Below are positions 61,548 to 63,745 of a DNA stretch of 64,000 nt, in pieces. Position 1 is the stretch's first letter; each line of letters opens with the position of its first letter. The stretch is taken from the NCBI GenBank assembly GCA_903632075.3, contig CAHIKZ030001202.1:657501-721500 (forward strand), written 5' to 3'. The position numbers were made by a program, and so were the translations under genes. The DNA comes from Acanthosepion pharaonis (lineage: Eukaryota > Mollusca > Cephalopoda > Sepiida > Sepiidae). Under the pieces are notes generated by a model. It worked only from the letters and a program-made list of their open reading frames with translations, was not told the origin of the DNA and searched no databases.

Positions 61548-63033
61548 ATGTGTGTTTTATTGTAACAAAACACATATATGTTTTATTGTAGCAAAACATG
61601 CATATAAATATATAATCGACTCTCCCGTCAAGATTCGACATATGAGGGTCAAGCAGATCAGTTTCCAGGAAACCGACAGCCCGACACCGGCACATGAGAT
61701 TTGATTATAGCGGTGAAGGCCTCGTGCAGGACCATCCACACTTTTTGAAGGGACGAATACAGAGACCTGGTGCACTGAATGCCACAATGACCCTCCGCAG
61801 GTTTTGAATTCAGAGTTGACCTTCTCCTAGACTAGTTGCCATCCAAGGCTATAGAACCCAGTCTGTCCTGCTATTTTACCCATAGCTGGAGGGAGACGAA
61901 GAGGATTCATACCTTTCCCAAGGGTATTAGCACATAAGTGAATGTAATGGATTCGACTGAAATTCGAACTCGGCTCTGCGATTCCTCAATCCAAGCCACT
62001 ATTCATTACTCCACCGTGCCTGTATATATATCAAAAAATTTTGCTTGAAGATGGAACAGAGCTTGGTACTTTAATTCAATTTAATTCAAATAATTATATT
62101 GAAGTTTTCGACTCTTGTTTTGAAACATGAGAACTCTTATGCAGCATTGGAATCATATTTTTAAATAAATAATTATATTTATGCTCTACTTTTGTATCGA
62201 ACACTATTTTTTAAAAATAATAACAAAAATACTAAAGAACTTTGGATTATTTACCTAACGAGTTCTTTCCTATTTTCTCTATATTTTTACACACACACAC
62301 ATATATATATATATACAGGTATGAGATAAGAACAAATGGAGTATAATTTCACTGTCTGTAGCATTTAATTTCAAAAAAAGACTCAATACAGAGTAGAACT
62401 TAATATTATTTATTATAGTAGATTAAAACAAAAATATGTTAAAAATCGCTACCCAATAGCTTTCATGTTTCAGCACTAAGTTGTGCCTCTTCAGGTGATG
62501 GTAAATAACTGGTGAGTAAATGATTCTTTTTAATATATAAAACATCTGATATTTTAGGATTTCTTTGTCAGAGTAAACACTTTTCAGCTCCCCCTCAGAG
62601 AAGTGTGCGTGTGTGTGTAGGTAAGTTTATAGTGAAATGATGGAAAAGTATTTATTTTAAAAATATTTATTTTTCAAAATAGTCATCTTTCTTATCAAAG
62701 CATTTAACACAGCACTTCTCCATTTACCCAAGAAAAAGAAAAATTATGCACTCAAAATTTCAGATCAAAATTTAGCTAATAATCATGTGATTCTATGGAC
62801 TATTGATTCACCCTCATAACAAACACAGACACACACACATACATACATACATCTCTCTGACCATCGGAAGAGGTTATTTTTTTTCCAATGTTTTCCATAC
62901 TTTAACCTTTTCTTCAGCAATTTCATCCTGAAATGCCAAGCTGTTGTCCTCTTCTAATTTTGTCTCTTCTTCACTTGAAACATATTCTACATCAAACGTC
63001 TTGCTCACAACATTACTTTCACGTACACCATCC
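20554..63033 (-). CDS. DZANK1: Double zinc ribbon and ankyrin repeat protein, gene span (17 exons; 5' exons beyond window)
   Basis: Exons on the minus strand in coding order: 63033-62901, 60862-60766, 60495-60392, 58055-57925, 54770-54653, 50900-50688, 47102-46971, 43055-42931, 39924-39900, 38033-37835, 34897-34794, 31919-31736, 29584-29484, 26159-26079, 22022-21889, 20980-20906, 20713-20554. All phases agree and give about 704 residues. Order of domains: the tail of an N-terminal CHB_HEX_C-like beta domain (VVSKTFDVEY), a Ser/Lys-rich linker, five CxxC...CxxC zinc ribbons, a Glu/Lys-rich stretch, the family-specific RPLLTAISPGRG and ALIAEPKMGK segments, and three C-terminal ankyrin repeats (GADPN, GNTALHQAV, RGETAYDLA). 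Vertebrate DZANK1 is about 750 residues. In zebrafish it works with Ninl and cytoplasmic dynein 1 in vesicle traffic to the photoreceptor cilium; a similar role here is inferred. The first exons lie past position 64000. Confidence 0.93.
20906..20980 (-). CDS. DZANK1: DZANK1 exon: ankyrin repeat 3
   Basis: 75 nt between gttttacag and gtaagc. HGNTALHQAV is a textbook ankyrin TALH motif, followed by VDILEVLL. Phase 2 at both ends. Confidence 0.94.
21040..21888. other. DZANK1 intron, no element recognised
   Basis: Intron between the exons at 22022-21889 and 20980-20906 (908 bp). An open frame of 136 codons at 21040-21450 (+) has no recognisable motif, is hydrophobic and AT-driven, and lies antisense in the intron, so I do not call it a gene. 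Confidence 0.6.
21889..22022 (-). CDS. DZANK1: DZANK1 exon: ankyrin repeats 1-2
   Basis: 134 nt between attctgtag and gtaagg. GADPNCTNKDGVPVLCVAVK is the end of repeat 1 and the start of repeat 2; HKDCIPVIVQAGAVINQKGP completes repeat 2. Ends in phase 2. Confidence 0.94.
22260..22410 (-). repeat. Possible tRNA-derived SINE fragment
   Basis: Reading the minus strand from about 22405, gtggtgtattgattagcaag resembles a tRNA-type A box and is followed about 40 nt later by a degenerate B-box-like region. The match is weak and no copy of the same type was found elsewhere in the window. Confidence 0.3.
22411..23289. other. DZANK1 intron with TA microsatellites
   Basis: Contains (TA)n arrays at 22615-22639, 22898-22934 and 23018-23048 and poly-T tracts. 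The arrays at 22898 and 23018 flank a 90-bp segment with agacatattt / aaatatgtct inverted ends (22972-22982 and 23008-23017). Confidence 0.6.
23290..23515 (-). pseudogene. RTE-type LINE fragment, end of reverse transcriptase
   Basis: The minus strand reads RFKYLGSVLTLNRKCNTKIQ and then VVIAKDAFHKLSRVLRDRK, the conserved FKYLGS...AKDAF segment just after the polymerase domain of RTE-like LINEs. It begins without a start and ends in a stop after about 70 codons. It abuts the truncated left LTR of the next element. Confidence 0.7.
23890..24770 (+). pseudogene. Gag-like region of the gypsy-like element, broken
   Basis: Three frames must be followed to read it, and stops interrupt it after ...TSLFHKR at 24412 and near 24520. 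The segment with SYFRRYEDLYTTDC and LLKKLGTPEHIKF is the best preserved. I recognise it from gypsy-type gag proteins of marine invertebrates; no zinc knuckle is left. Confidence 0.65.
25226..25464 (+). repeat. Right LTR of the gypsy-like element
   Basis: Starts TGTTATGGTGAC, ends CCACAACA. Contains tttataaata at about 25269 as a possible TATA box. It is about 90 bp longer at its 5' side than the surviving left LTR. Confidence 0.8.
25490..25542. repeat. (TA)n microsatellite
   Basis: A run of about 24 TA units directly after cacacacata, 26 bp downstream of the right LTR. Confidence 0.95.
25543..26078. other. DZANK1 intron, no element recognised
   Basis: AT-rich intronic DNA; gata-rich stretch at about 25920-26010 (several gataaatatga/cagataa-type repeats) is the only structure seen. 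Confidence 0.5.
26079..26159 (-). CDS. DZANK1: DZANK1 exon: start of ankyrin repeat 1
   Basis: 27 codons, phase 0 at both ends, between gttgtag and gttagt. It encodes LLKEVGAKGGGEVSQVQQLI and DE; vertebrate DZANK1 has a closely similar LLLKEVG...VIEQLLDE here. Confidence 0.93.
26160..27049. other. DZANK1 intron with microsatellites, no element recognised
   Basis: Contains a (TA)n/(TG)n array at 26287-26322 and a stretch at 26395-26600 of the kind that ends many dispersed repeats in this window (ttcgacatatgtgagtcat). A poly-G run lies at 26651-26659. Confidence 0.5.
27050..27575 (+). repeat. Composite 5S rRNA/tRNA SINE with two tandem 5S heads
   Basis: Head 1 (about 27050-27157) has gttaagcaatgtcaagcctg and ggtcagtgcc; head 2 (27178-27295) follows 5S rRNA almost end to end (ggccata, gttgaa, ggttctc, gatcacc, gagcctggtcagtacc, gatgggtgacc). 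Next comes a tRNA-like part (27296-27368) with A-box-like ggtgtaatgaataatgcctc and B-box-like gagttccaattcc, then a conserved body (cccttggcaaagacatgaatcc, cccccagctatgggtta) and a tail shared with the copy at 54141. After head 1 about 25 nt of the tRNA-like part remain, so head 1 looks like a truncated second copy. Confidence 0.85.
27576..29483. other. DZANK1 intron, mostly unassigned
   Basis: Includes a partial local duplication (gtgatctggtttatgttttc at about 28407 and gtgatctggtttgtgctttc at about 28567) and, at 28920-29215, a stretch of higher GC whose minus strand is open for roughly 75 codons without ATG or known motif (EFRALERH-like, then NQGANSVLINADAG). No splice-phase need places an exon here, so it is probably another repeat. 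Confidence 0.4.
29484..29584 (-). CDS. DZANK1: DZANK1 exon: Lys-rich segment before ankyrin repeats
   Basis: 101 nt between cttcaaag and gtgagt. Encodes SETTEDSATEKVMKTKKIRK and then MKSTKKTSENRLA, aligning with the basic stretch that precedes the ankyrin repeats in vertebrate DZANK1. Confidence 0.88.
29735..29812 (+). repeat. tRNA-like SINE fragment
   Basis: tgaccaagtgattaaagc has the form of a tRNA A box and gagttcaatccctgg, about 45 nt later, that of a B box. The body downstream was not matched to another copy. Confidence 0.4.
29945..30085 (+). repeat. Unclassified dispersed repeat family Y, copy 1
   Basis: gaaggccagag followed by caatggccgaaaagttatgataacaa and gtaaataatgg...aataac is a diverged match to segments at 40380-40515, 50555-50645 and 61318-61430. 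No coding motif. Confidence 0.5.
30086..30202 (-). repeat. 5S rRNA-derived SINE head
   Basis: On the minus strand: atggccatatcatgttgaa, ggttcttgcaagatcactgaag, caacattgagcctggtcagtacc, atgggtgacc. This follows 5S rRNA for about 80 nt and then decays. No tRNA-like part was recognised after it. Confidence 0.75.
30203..31735. other. DZANK1 intron, no element recognised
   Basis: Begins with a (TA)n(TG)n array (30201-30245). The rest is AT-rich with no coding, SINE or LINE motif that I can name. Confidence 0.5.
31736..31919 (-). CDS. DZANK1: DZANK1 exon: LVSGTVHEDAYELSL segment
   Basis: 184 nt from a cttgcag acceptor to a gtaaat donor. LVSGTVHEDAYELSLTLNFA aligns with the LISATVHEDG-type segment of the family; the rest is a variable Pro/Ser-rich linker. 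Ends in phase 1. Confidence 0.93.
32195..32590 (+). repeat. Inverted-repeat element family F, partial copy
   Basis: Starts at accttcctgcctgcaaaa and matches, in the same order, the left arm of the element at 36763 and the reverse complement of its right arm, e.g. gccatgattagaattgtaat, aaacctaagcatatgaaaat, gtttattggaatggttggca. This copy seems to lack its second arm nearby. Confidence 0.75.
33034..33125. repeat. 92-bp near-perfect hairpin
   Basis: gtatattctcagatataatct at 33034-33054 is the exact reverse complement of 33105-33125. Inside, ggatagtatg pairs with catactgtcc with one mismatch, leaving a small A-rich loop. The result is one stem of about 40 bp with a few bulges. It could be a short MITE or a transcribed hairpin; it lies in a DZANK1 intron. 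Confidence 0.8.
33287..33590 (+). repeat. Tandem duplication of a ~150-bp unit
   Basis: Two successive copies each run from tgatcaaa(g/a)gg through ttccctttgatt, gaatgactcct, atccaaaa and ggaggtcacatc to aagatcatt. The copies differ at scattered bases and by small indels. Just left of the unit is a tctgtctgtctg run. Confidence 0.85.
33640..33800 (-). repeat. Inverted-repeat element family F, small fragment
   Basis: ataaattggtaaatgataaat and ttagtttttagaatgttgta match the reverse complement of about 37020-37100 inside the family F element at 36763-37508. Confidence 0.65.
33801..34793. other. DZANK1 intron, no element recognised
   Basis: AT-rich, with a poly-A run at 34587-34612. No motif recognised. 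Confidence 0.5.
34794..34897 (-). CDS. DZANK1: DZANK1 exon: GYWRKQIEHI...AEPKMGK
   Basis: 104 nt between cttctag and gtaata. Completes Gly, then YWRKQIEHICQHLKVHAQNC and ADFRALIAEPKMGK, matching the conserved central segment of vertebrate DZANK1. Phase 1 to phase 0. Confidence 0.95.
34944..35710 (-). mobile_element. CR1/Jockey-like LINE, 3' end (copy 2)
   Basis: Minus strand, same orientation as DZANK1. An open frame of about 190 codons ends in the LINE C-terminus: ICPCFEYCCQIGS, LEILDKIQTRIGNVIDPDLA, SLSHNYNVASLCLFYKYFHG, STRLATRSHHF. A 3' untranslated part follows, with a GA-rich stretch (35037-35075) and the end at about 34944. It is 5'-truncated, as LINE insertions usually are. Confidence 0.82.
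35895..36297 (+). repeat. Possible LTR followed by primer-binding-like site
   Basis: A ~400-bp stretch starting TGTTAAAAGC and ending CCTTTACA, followed by tggtaaccccgacg, which resembles the tggtgaccccgacg site seen after the left LTR of some invertebrate gypsy/BEL elements. No second LTR, target-site duplication or coding region was seen, so the call is tentative. Confidence 0.35.
36533..36582. repeat. (TA)n microsatellite
   Basis: About 20 TA units followed by a short CA run. Confidence 0.95.
36763..37508. mobile_element. Inverted-repeat (foldback-like) element family F, complete copy
   Basis: Ends atggaccttcgtgcct on the left and its near reverse complement aggcatgaaggtccat on the right. 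The arms stay complementary for about 170 bp: ttttaactaccttc, gccatgattagaattgtaat and aaacctaa appear on the left at 36855-36935 and inverted on the right at 37365-37440. The middle is AT-rich and non-coding. A poly-A run of over 30 nt sits just inside the left end. This is a non-autonomous DNA-element structure; its superfamily is unknown to me. Confidence 0.8.
37835..38033 (-). CDS. DZANK1: DZANK1 exon: TQTVGLFYP and charged stretch
   Basis: 199 nt from a caaacag acceptor to a gtgaaa donor. Encodes ATQTVGLFYPSQREIRKKEE, a Glu/Lys-rich probable coiled stretch, then RQPLLTAISPGR. The TQTVGLFYP and PLLTAISPGR strings are hallmarks of DZANK1. Ends in phase 1 with the first base of Gly. Confidence 0.95.
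38034..39899. other. DZANK1 intron, unassigned
   Basis: At 38396 ccatatatacttgagtataag followed by gtagagtgcaacc, with a second gtagagtgtgaccccc at about 38917, resembles the ends of a DNA transposon, but no transposase is present and the ends do not clearly pair. Otherwise AT-rich. Confidence 0.35.
39900..39924 (-). CDS. DZANK1: DZANK1 25-nt microexon
   Basis: A 25-nt exon between ttttcacag and gtgagt. With two bases from the previous exon it reads SAALVTSGD. The upstream exon ends in phase 2 and the downstream exon starts in phase 0, so an exon of 3n+1 length is required between them; this one fits exactly. Without it the two flanking exons could not be joined in frame. Confidence 0.75.
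40370..40560 (+). repeat. Unclassified dispersed repeat family Y, copy 2
   Basis: gaaggccagag, aacagccaaaatattgtgataa, aggacaatagt and aataatgataactcctcat...ccagaaattca. The clearest partner is at 61318-61430. Confidence 0.6.
40561..42425. other. DZANK1 intron, unassigned
   Basis: Has a poly-A tract (40887-40920) next to a short GC-richer stretch (40930-41160) and a (TA)n(TG)n array at 42276-42326. aagatgaccttagaaaaggtcgaaag at 42099 is a small palindromic motif of the type found near ends of dispersed repeats. Confidence 0.45.
42426..42510 (-). repeat. Fragment of the CR1/Jockey-like LINE 3' end
   Basis: accaagcaagacaataatgccac followed by ggggctactggagtgaaag matches the last part of the LINE copy at 34944-35000 (ccaagcaaggcagtaaaaccac). 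Only the tail is present. Confidence 0.55.
42931..43055 (-). CDS. DZANK1: DZANK1 exon: zinc ribbon 5
   Basis: 125 nt between ttgtccag and gtaatt, phase 0 to phase 2. Contains CSNCRANNHVMSTYCGGCGM, the fifth CxxC...CxxC ribbon, followed by a Pro/Asn-rich tail (YRNPNPNT). Confidence 0.94.
43540..43795 (+). repeat. Left arm of a 250-bp inverted repeat pair
   Basis: gagaagtgtatgctctctttggcttc...gtgaggaaaatgtcttggga...agagctgtttggcatt is the near reverse complement of 46096-46346. A (TA)n array (43795-43842) follows directly, as one also abuts the inner end of the other arm. Confidence 0.85.
43795..43842. repeat. (TA)n microsatellite
   Basis: About 24 TA units at the inner edge of the left inverted arm. 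Confidence 0.95.
43900..45850 (-). mobile_element. CR1/Jockey-like LINE with reverse transcriptase region (copy 3)
   Basis: The longest copy. The minus strand is open for 282 codons from 45818 to 44970 (KTSRGDGIPAIILKKYAPKL, SSSVVPVFKNSGELSDPSVY, LLSHKQYGFHFARSTT), and after a frameshift from 44851 to 44549 (VSQGSVLGPMLFLTFINDLS). The catalytic YADD box has become YAHD (about 44654-44676), so it could not be active even if repaired for frame. The C-terminal domain and 3' end follow to about 43900. Same orientation as DZANK1. Confidence 0.85.
46053..46095. repeat. (TA)n microsatellite
   Basis: About 21 TA units at the inner edge of the right inverted arm, mirroring the array at 43795. Confidence 0.95.
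46096..46346 (-). repeat. Right arm of a 250-bp inverted repeat pair
   Basis: Reverse complement of 43540-43795: accaaacagctctaatac, gatatccacttatcgtcagagatccc, gaagccaaagaga.catacacttctcc. Differences are scattered substitutions and a few indels. Confidence 0.85.
46797..46915. repeat. Two (TA)n microsatellites beside DZANK1 ribbon-4 exon
   Basis: TA runs at 46797-46830 and 46881-46912, separated by a 50-bp spacer with a CA run. They lie about 60-170 bp from the donor of the exon at 47102-46971. Confidence 0.9.
46971..47102 (-). CDS. DZANK1: DZANK1 exon: zinc ribbon 4
   Basis: 44 codons between ttcattcag and gtaaat, phase 0 at both ends. Contains CSKCLRINNIDARYCDWCGS, a complete CxxC-x11-CxxC ribbon, preceded by the FSAPGTNN linker. 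Confidence 0.94.
47285..48092 (-). other. Unclassified GC-richer block, possibly LTR-type element end
   Basis: Minus strand begins TGTTGGGAATTAAGAATTG at 48089, LTR-like, and about 530 bp later reads tttggtgaccaagcg, which has the ttggtgacc start of a primer-binding site. It then opens a 124-codon frame (47553-47179) with KRWRRAENNKSAIEPETTR but no known motif. Much less AT-rich than its surroundings. I could not find a partner LTR. Confidence 0.3.
48093..49054. other. DZANK1 intron, no element recognised
   Basis: AT-rich intronic DNA; nothing identified. Confidence 0.45.
49055..49160 (+). repeat. CR1/Jockey-like LINE 3' fragment, opposite orientation
   Basis: gtcactttcc, aaatttaaatgcaatgtcaat and ttttatccagtaacc match the reverse complement of the 3' ends of the LINE copies (e.g. 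35090-35110). It is the only fragment of this family on the + strand. Confidence 0.6.
49250..49745 (+). repeat. Unclassified repeat family X, copy 1
   Basis: Aligns in the same direction with 58328-58775: gtgatactatagacac, tcaagtggc, gtgctg.tctat, gattgggatc-like cttgggatcacagag, gctaagcc, gatgagta, gcagaaatt, ccctgaataaa, catctacatat and acagggat. No coding motif and no clear terminal repeats. Confidence 0.7.
49746..50650. other. DZANK1 intron with unassigned repeats
   Basis: 49960-50150 is less AT-rich and contains a hairpin-like ctctgcccgatggcagagag (49970-49989). 50555-50645 is a weak copy of family Y (gaaggccatagaacg...caaaacattgtggtaacaac). Confidence 0.45.
50688..50900 (-). CDS. DZANK1: DZANK1 exon: zinc ribbons 2 and 3
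   Basis: 71 codons, phase 0 at both ends, flanked by tttttgcag and gtaaat. It encodes two ribbons: CLYC...CVVC and CVFCG-like CFVC...CVLC, joined by the conserved QPQASIKLSDR stretch. The leading MGLC is internal to the protein, not a start. Confidence 0.95.
50980..51180 (+). repeat. Inverted-repeat element family F, fragment
   Basis: caaaaaataataaacattattt, gtttattggaatagttgaca, gattcgaattttataaaa and taaataataaagat follow 32385-32520 of the family F copy in order. Confidence 0.7.
51269..51692 (+). mobile_element. Solo LTR with 5-bp target-site duplication
   Basis: 424 bp starting TGTTATGG and ending CCACAACA, flanked by taagt on both sides (51264-51268 and 51693-51697). The ends equal those of the gypsy-like LTR at 25226-25464, but the interior differs. 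A tatttaaag box lies at 51493. No internal region remains, the usual product of LTR-LTR recombination. Confidence 0.85.
52508..52518 (+). repeat. Severed 5' end of a 5S-headed SINE
   Basis: gcttacagcta is the start of the 5S head whose rest resumes at 54141. The Tc1-like element lies between them. Confidence 0.75.
52519..54140 (+). mobile_element. Tc1-like DNA transposon (DD34E), 1622 bp
   Basis: Ends cagtagcggcc and ggccgctactg, flanked by TA on each side (52517-52518; 54141-54142). Terminal inverted repeats of about 220 bp (52519-52743 and 53922-54140) are nearly identical and include an inner tggacaaaagttaaggaac block, as in long-repeat Tc1 elements. One transposase gene lies inside, broken (listed separately). 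It sits in a DZANK1 intron, antisense to the gene. Confidence 0.95.
52852..53833 (+). pseudogene. Tc1-like transposase, inactivated
   Basis: Starts MANSTRKTLSFEEKKLIIAN with a helix-turn-helix region, then a GRPPK motif. The catalytic core has the three acids at 53318 (FSDESKF), 53588 (MQDNAPCHK) and 53693 (PDLNPIENVW), with 34 residues between the last two: DD34E. Inactivated by stops at 52921, 53005 and 53297 and by two frameshifts between the DNA-binding part and the core. The last 132 codons (53435-53833) remain open. Transposes by cut and paste at TA sites. Confidence 0.93.
54141..54525 (+). repeat. Composite 5S rRNA/tRNA SINE, main part
   Basis: Continues the 5S head cut at 52518: tatcacattgaaacaccggttctc, gttaagcaac, ggtcaatacttggatg, to gtaagctt at 54244. 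Then a tRNA-like part (ggtgtaatggataacagcttgg; agttccaactc), the conserved body (cttgggaaaggtatgaatcc, ccctccagctatgggttaat) and a tail (aaatattttctggcttt...cataaaaaacaaatcaatcc) that also occurs in the copy at 27050. Confidence 0.85.
54653..54770 (-). CDS. DZANK1: DZANK1 exon: zinc ribbon 1
   Basis: 118 nt between catttcag and gtgagt. It encodes CVYCFADRPADPCAKFCNVC, the four-cysteine ribbon 1, and then the proline-rich RLPPPEPGQ found in vertebrate DZANK1. Phase 2 to phase 0. Confidence 0.93.
54771..56760. other. DZANK1 intron, no element recognised
   Basis: AT-rich; a stretch at 54880-55140 is less AT-rich but has no motif I recognise. Short (TG)n at about 55541. Confidence 0.45.
56765..56812. 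repeat. (TA)n microsatellite
   Basis: About 24 TA units. It is followed by an inverted pair: atttattaaagtaaatgctc... with tttgtatctataaaaataac / gttatttttatagatacaat (56858-56880 and 56920-56941). Confidence 0.9.
56960..57175 (+). repeat. Unclassified dispersed repeat, partner at 62340
   Basis: gcattaatccaaaagagggctcaatactgatagtagagt and later catttcaactgcactttgacaggtg resemble 62357-62505 (gcatttaatttcaaaaaaagactcaatacagagtagaac ... agttgtgcctcttcaggtg). Both follow a (TA)n array. Confidence 0.5.
57390..57625 (+). repeat. Decayed Tc1-type end
   Basis: acaccggtcaaaagtttagg at 57390 has the form of a Tc1-like terminal repeat. gtgtaatttaaatgacaatttatcca at 57595 also occurs at 1520 next to the transposase remnant there. 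No coding region left. Confidence 0.35.
57925..58055 (-). CDS. DZANK1: DZANK1 exon: LQKQTDFLK segment before ribbon 1
   Basis: 131 nt between aaaccttag and gtatgt, phase 0 to phase 2. It ends with LRLQKQTDFL plus two bases of Lys, matching the conserved segment that leads into the first zinc ribbon of DZANK1. Confidence 0.9.
58328..58775 (+). repeat. Unclassified repeat family X, copy 2
   Basis: Direct-orientation partner of 49250-49745, about 9 kb away. The best conserved blocks are cgtgatactatgga, agtggcatc..., gttgctaagcc, gtagcagaaattgttcca and ccctgaataaacacctacatat. Confidence 0.7.
58965..59180 (+). repeat. tRNA-derived SINE, diverged
   Basis: ggcacatggccgagtgatta is a good A-box segment of a tRNA-like head and gagtttaaatctcacc a B box; the spacing is shorter than in a tRNA, so it is not a tRNA gene. 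The body has gtgtcttcttgata and ccttgtgagcacaattgggtaga, reminiscent of cephalopod OR-type SINEs. Confidence 0.55.
59181..60391. other. DZANK1 intron, mostly unassigned
   Basis: Contains a (GT)n run (59466-59489), a second tRNA-like B-box segment (ctggttcaaaccctgccagg near 59836) followed by an (AAAT)n array (59919-59949), and AT-rich DNA. Confidence 0.45.
60392..60495 (-). CDS. DZANK1: DZANK1 exon: linker before zinc ribbons
   Basis: 104 nt between attttcag and gtaagt. The first two bases complete a Ser codon; the exon then encodes RSLDDGRKPQTSVRFLDERF and ends KPLHST in phase 0. The intron before it is only 270 bp. Confidence 0.8.
60766..60862 (-). CDS. DZANK1: DZANK1 exon: basic linker
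   Basis: 97 nt between the acceptor gaatttag and the donor gtaagt. It encodes LQMKRSAKNLQLSAKSAWKE and then VPPQKNVSQLMT plus one base. This linker is poorly conserved, so the call rests on splice sites and phase: it starts in phase 0 and ends in phase 1, exactly what the next exon needs. Confidence 0.75.
61318..61440 (+). repeat. Unclassified dispersed repeat family Y, copy
   Basis: aacagccaaaatgttggataacagcaacaaag, aggacaatagt, aaataatgataattcctcat...cagaaattca. Partner of 40370-40515. Confidence 0.6.
61494..61545. repeat. (TA)n microsatellite
   Basis: About 24 TA units leading into a TG run. Confidence 0.95.
61610..62020 (-). repeat. tRNA-headed SINE of the same body family, without 5S head
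   Basis: On the minus strand from 62020: cacggtggagtaatgaatag with gtggcttgg (A-box side), gagccgagttcgaatttcag (B-box side), then the shared body cttgggaaaggtatgaatcc, ccctccagctatggg. Beyond the body, 61610-61860 is a GC-richer 3' extension not seen in the 5S-headed copies. No 5S-like sequence precedes the tRNA-like part. Confidence 0.75.
62340..62530 (+). repeat. Unclassified dispersed repeat, partner at 56960
   Basis: Follows a (TA)n array (62300-62318). Shares the gcatttaat...aagactcaatac...agtagaac and the ...tgcctcttcaggtg blocks with 56960-57175. Confidence 0.5.
62901..63033 (-). CDS. DZANK1: DZANK1 exon: end of N-terminal beta domain and acidic linker
   Basis: The acceptor ccaattttag precedes a first base that completes a split codon. 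The exon then encodes DGVRESNVVSKTFDVEY, matching the end of the N-terminal domain of DZANK1, followed by an acidic stretch (SSEEETKLEED). Two phase-0 donors are possible: gtatgg after 62901 (used here) or gttaaa after 62907. RNA is needed to choose. The codon split at the acceptor shows that at least one more coding exon lies upstream. Confidence 0.75.
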
Positions 63034-63448
63034 CTAAAATTGGAAAAAAAATTAAGAAAAGACATTACTAAATTTCTGTTCTTTAAATAGGTTATTATAT
63101 TATATTATATTAATAGGTTATTATATTATCATGTTAATCAAATCAGAAATTGTTGATTGTTCTGATGGTATTGAACAACATTGAATTCTTGGTGAGGAAA
63201 TTTGTTGCAGAATTGTTACTTACAGAAACGCTGCTTGAGAAATTGTTGGGATAAGTCTTGCATGAGAAATGTAAAGTGTGAAAAAAAAAACACATTTTGA
63301 AGGACAAACCAGAAGTAATGGGGCAGAAAACCCTTTTCTGAAAATTTCTTCAGATTCAACACTTTTTTATATTCCTACTGGAATAACAAAACAAATATGT
63401 GATGTAGAAAAATATAATAACTTTTATTGATTCTCTGTATCATCATAG
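63034..63448 (-). other. DZANK1 upstream intron, first part
   Basis: Directly upstream of the acceptor at 63034. Contains attata repeats (63091-63130). No exon with correct phase found. Confidence 0.5.
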
Positions 63449-63745
63449 GCTTACAGCCACATTATGTAGCACCAGTTCCCATATAATCACTGGTTAAGCA
63501 ATGTTGAGTCTGGTTAGTACCATGATGGGTGACTGCTTATGGAATATCAGGTGCTGCAAGCTTGGAAGTGAAAGTGGTATAATGAAAAATGGTTTGGAAT
63601 TGTAAATCAGAGAACCAAGTTCCAATTCTTGTTGGGTTTGTTATATTCACTTGCACATAAATATCCTTGGGAAAAGTATGAATCCATTTCTTCTCCCCCA
63701 ACTATGGGTTAATTAGTAAAACTTGTATCACTAAATCATTGTCAC
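63449..63745 (+). repeat. Composite 5S rRNA/tRNA SINE, third 5S-headed copy
   Basis: 5S-like head 63449-63563 (gcttacagcc, ccagttcccatataatcac, gttaagcaatgttgagtctg, gatgggtgac, ggtgctgcaagctt), tRNA-like part 63570-63636 (gtggtataatgaaaaatgg; aagttccaattc) and body (ccttgggaaaagtatgaatcc, cccccaactatgggttaat). It ends earlier than the copies at 27050 and 54141. Confidence 0.85.
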
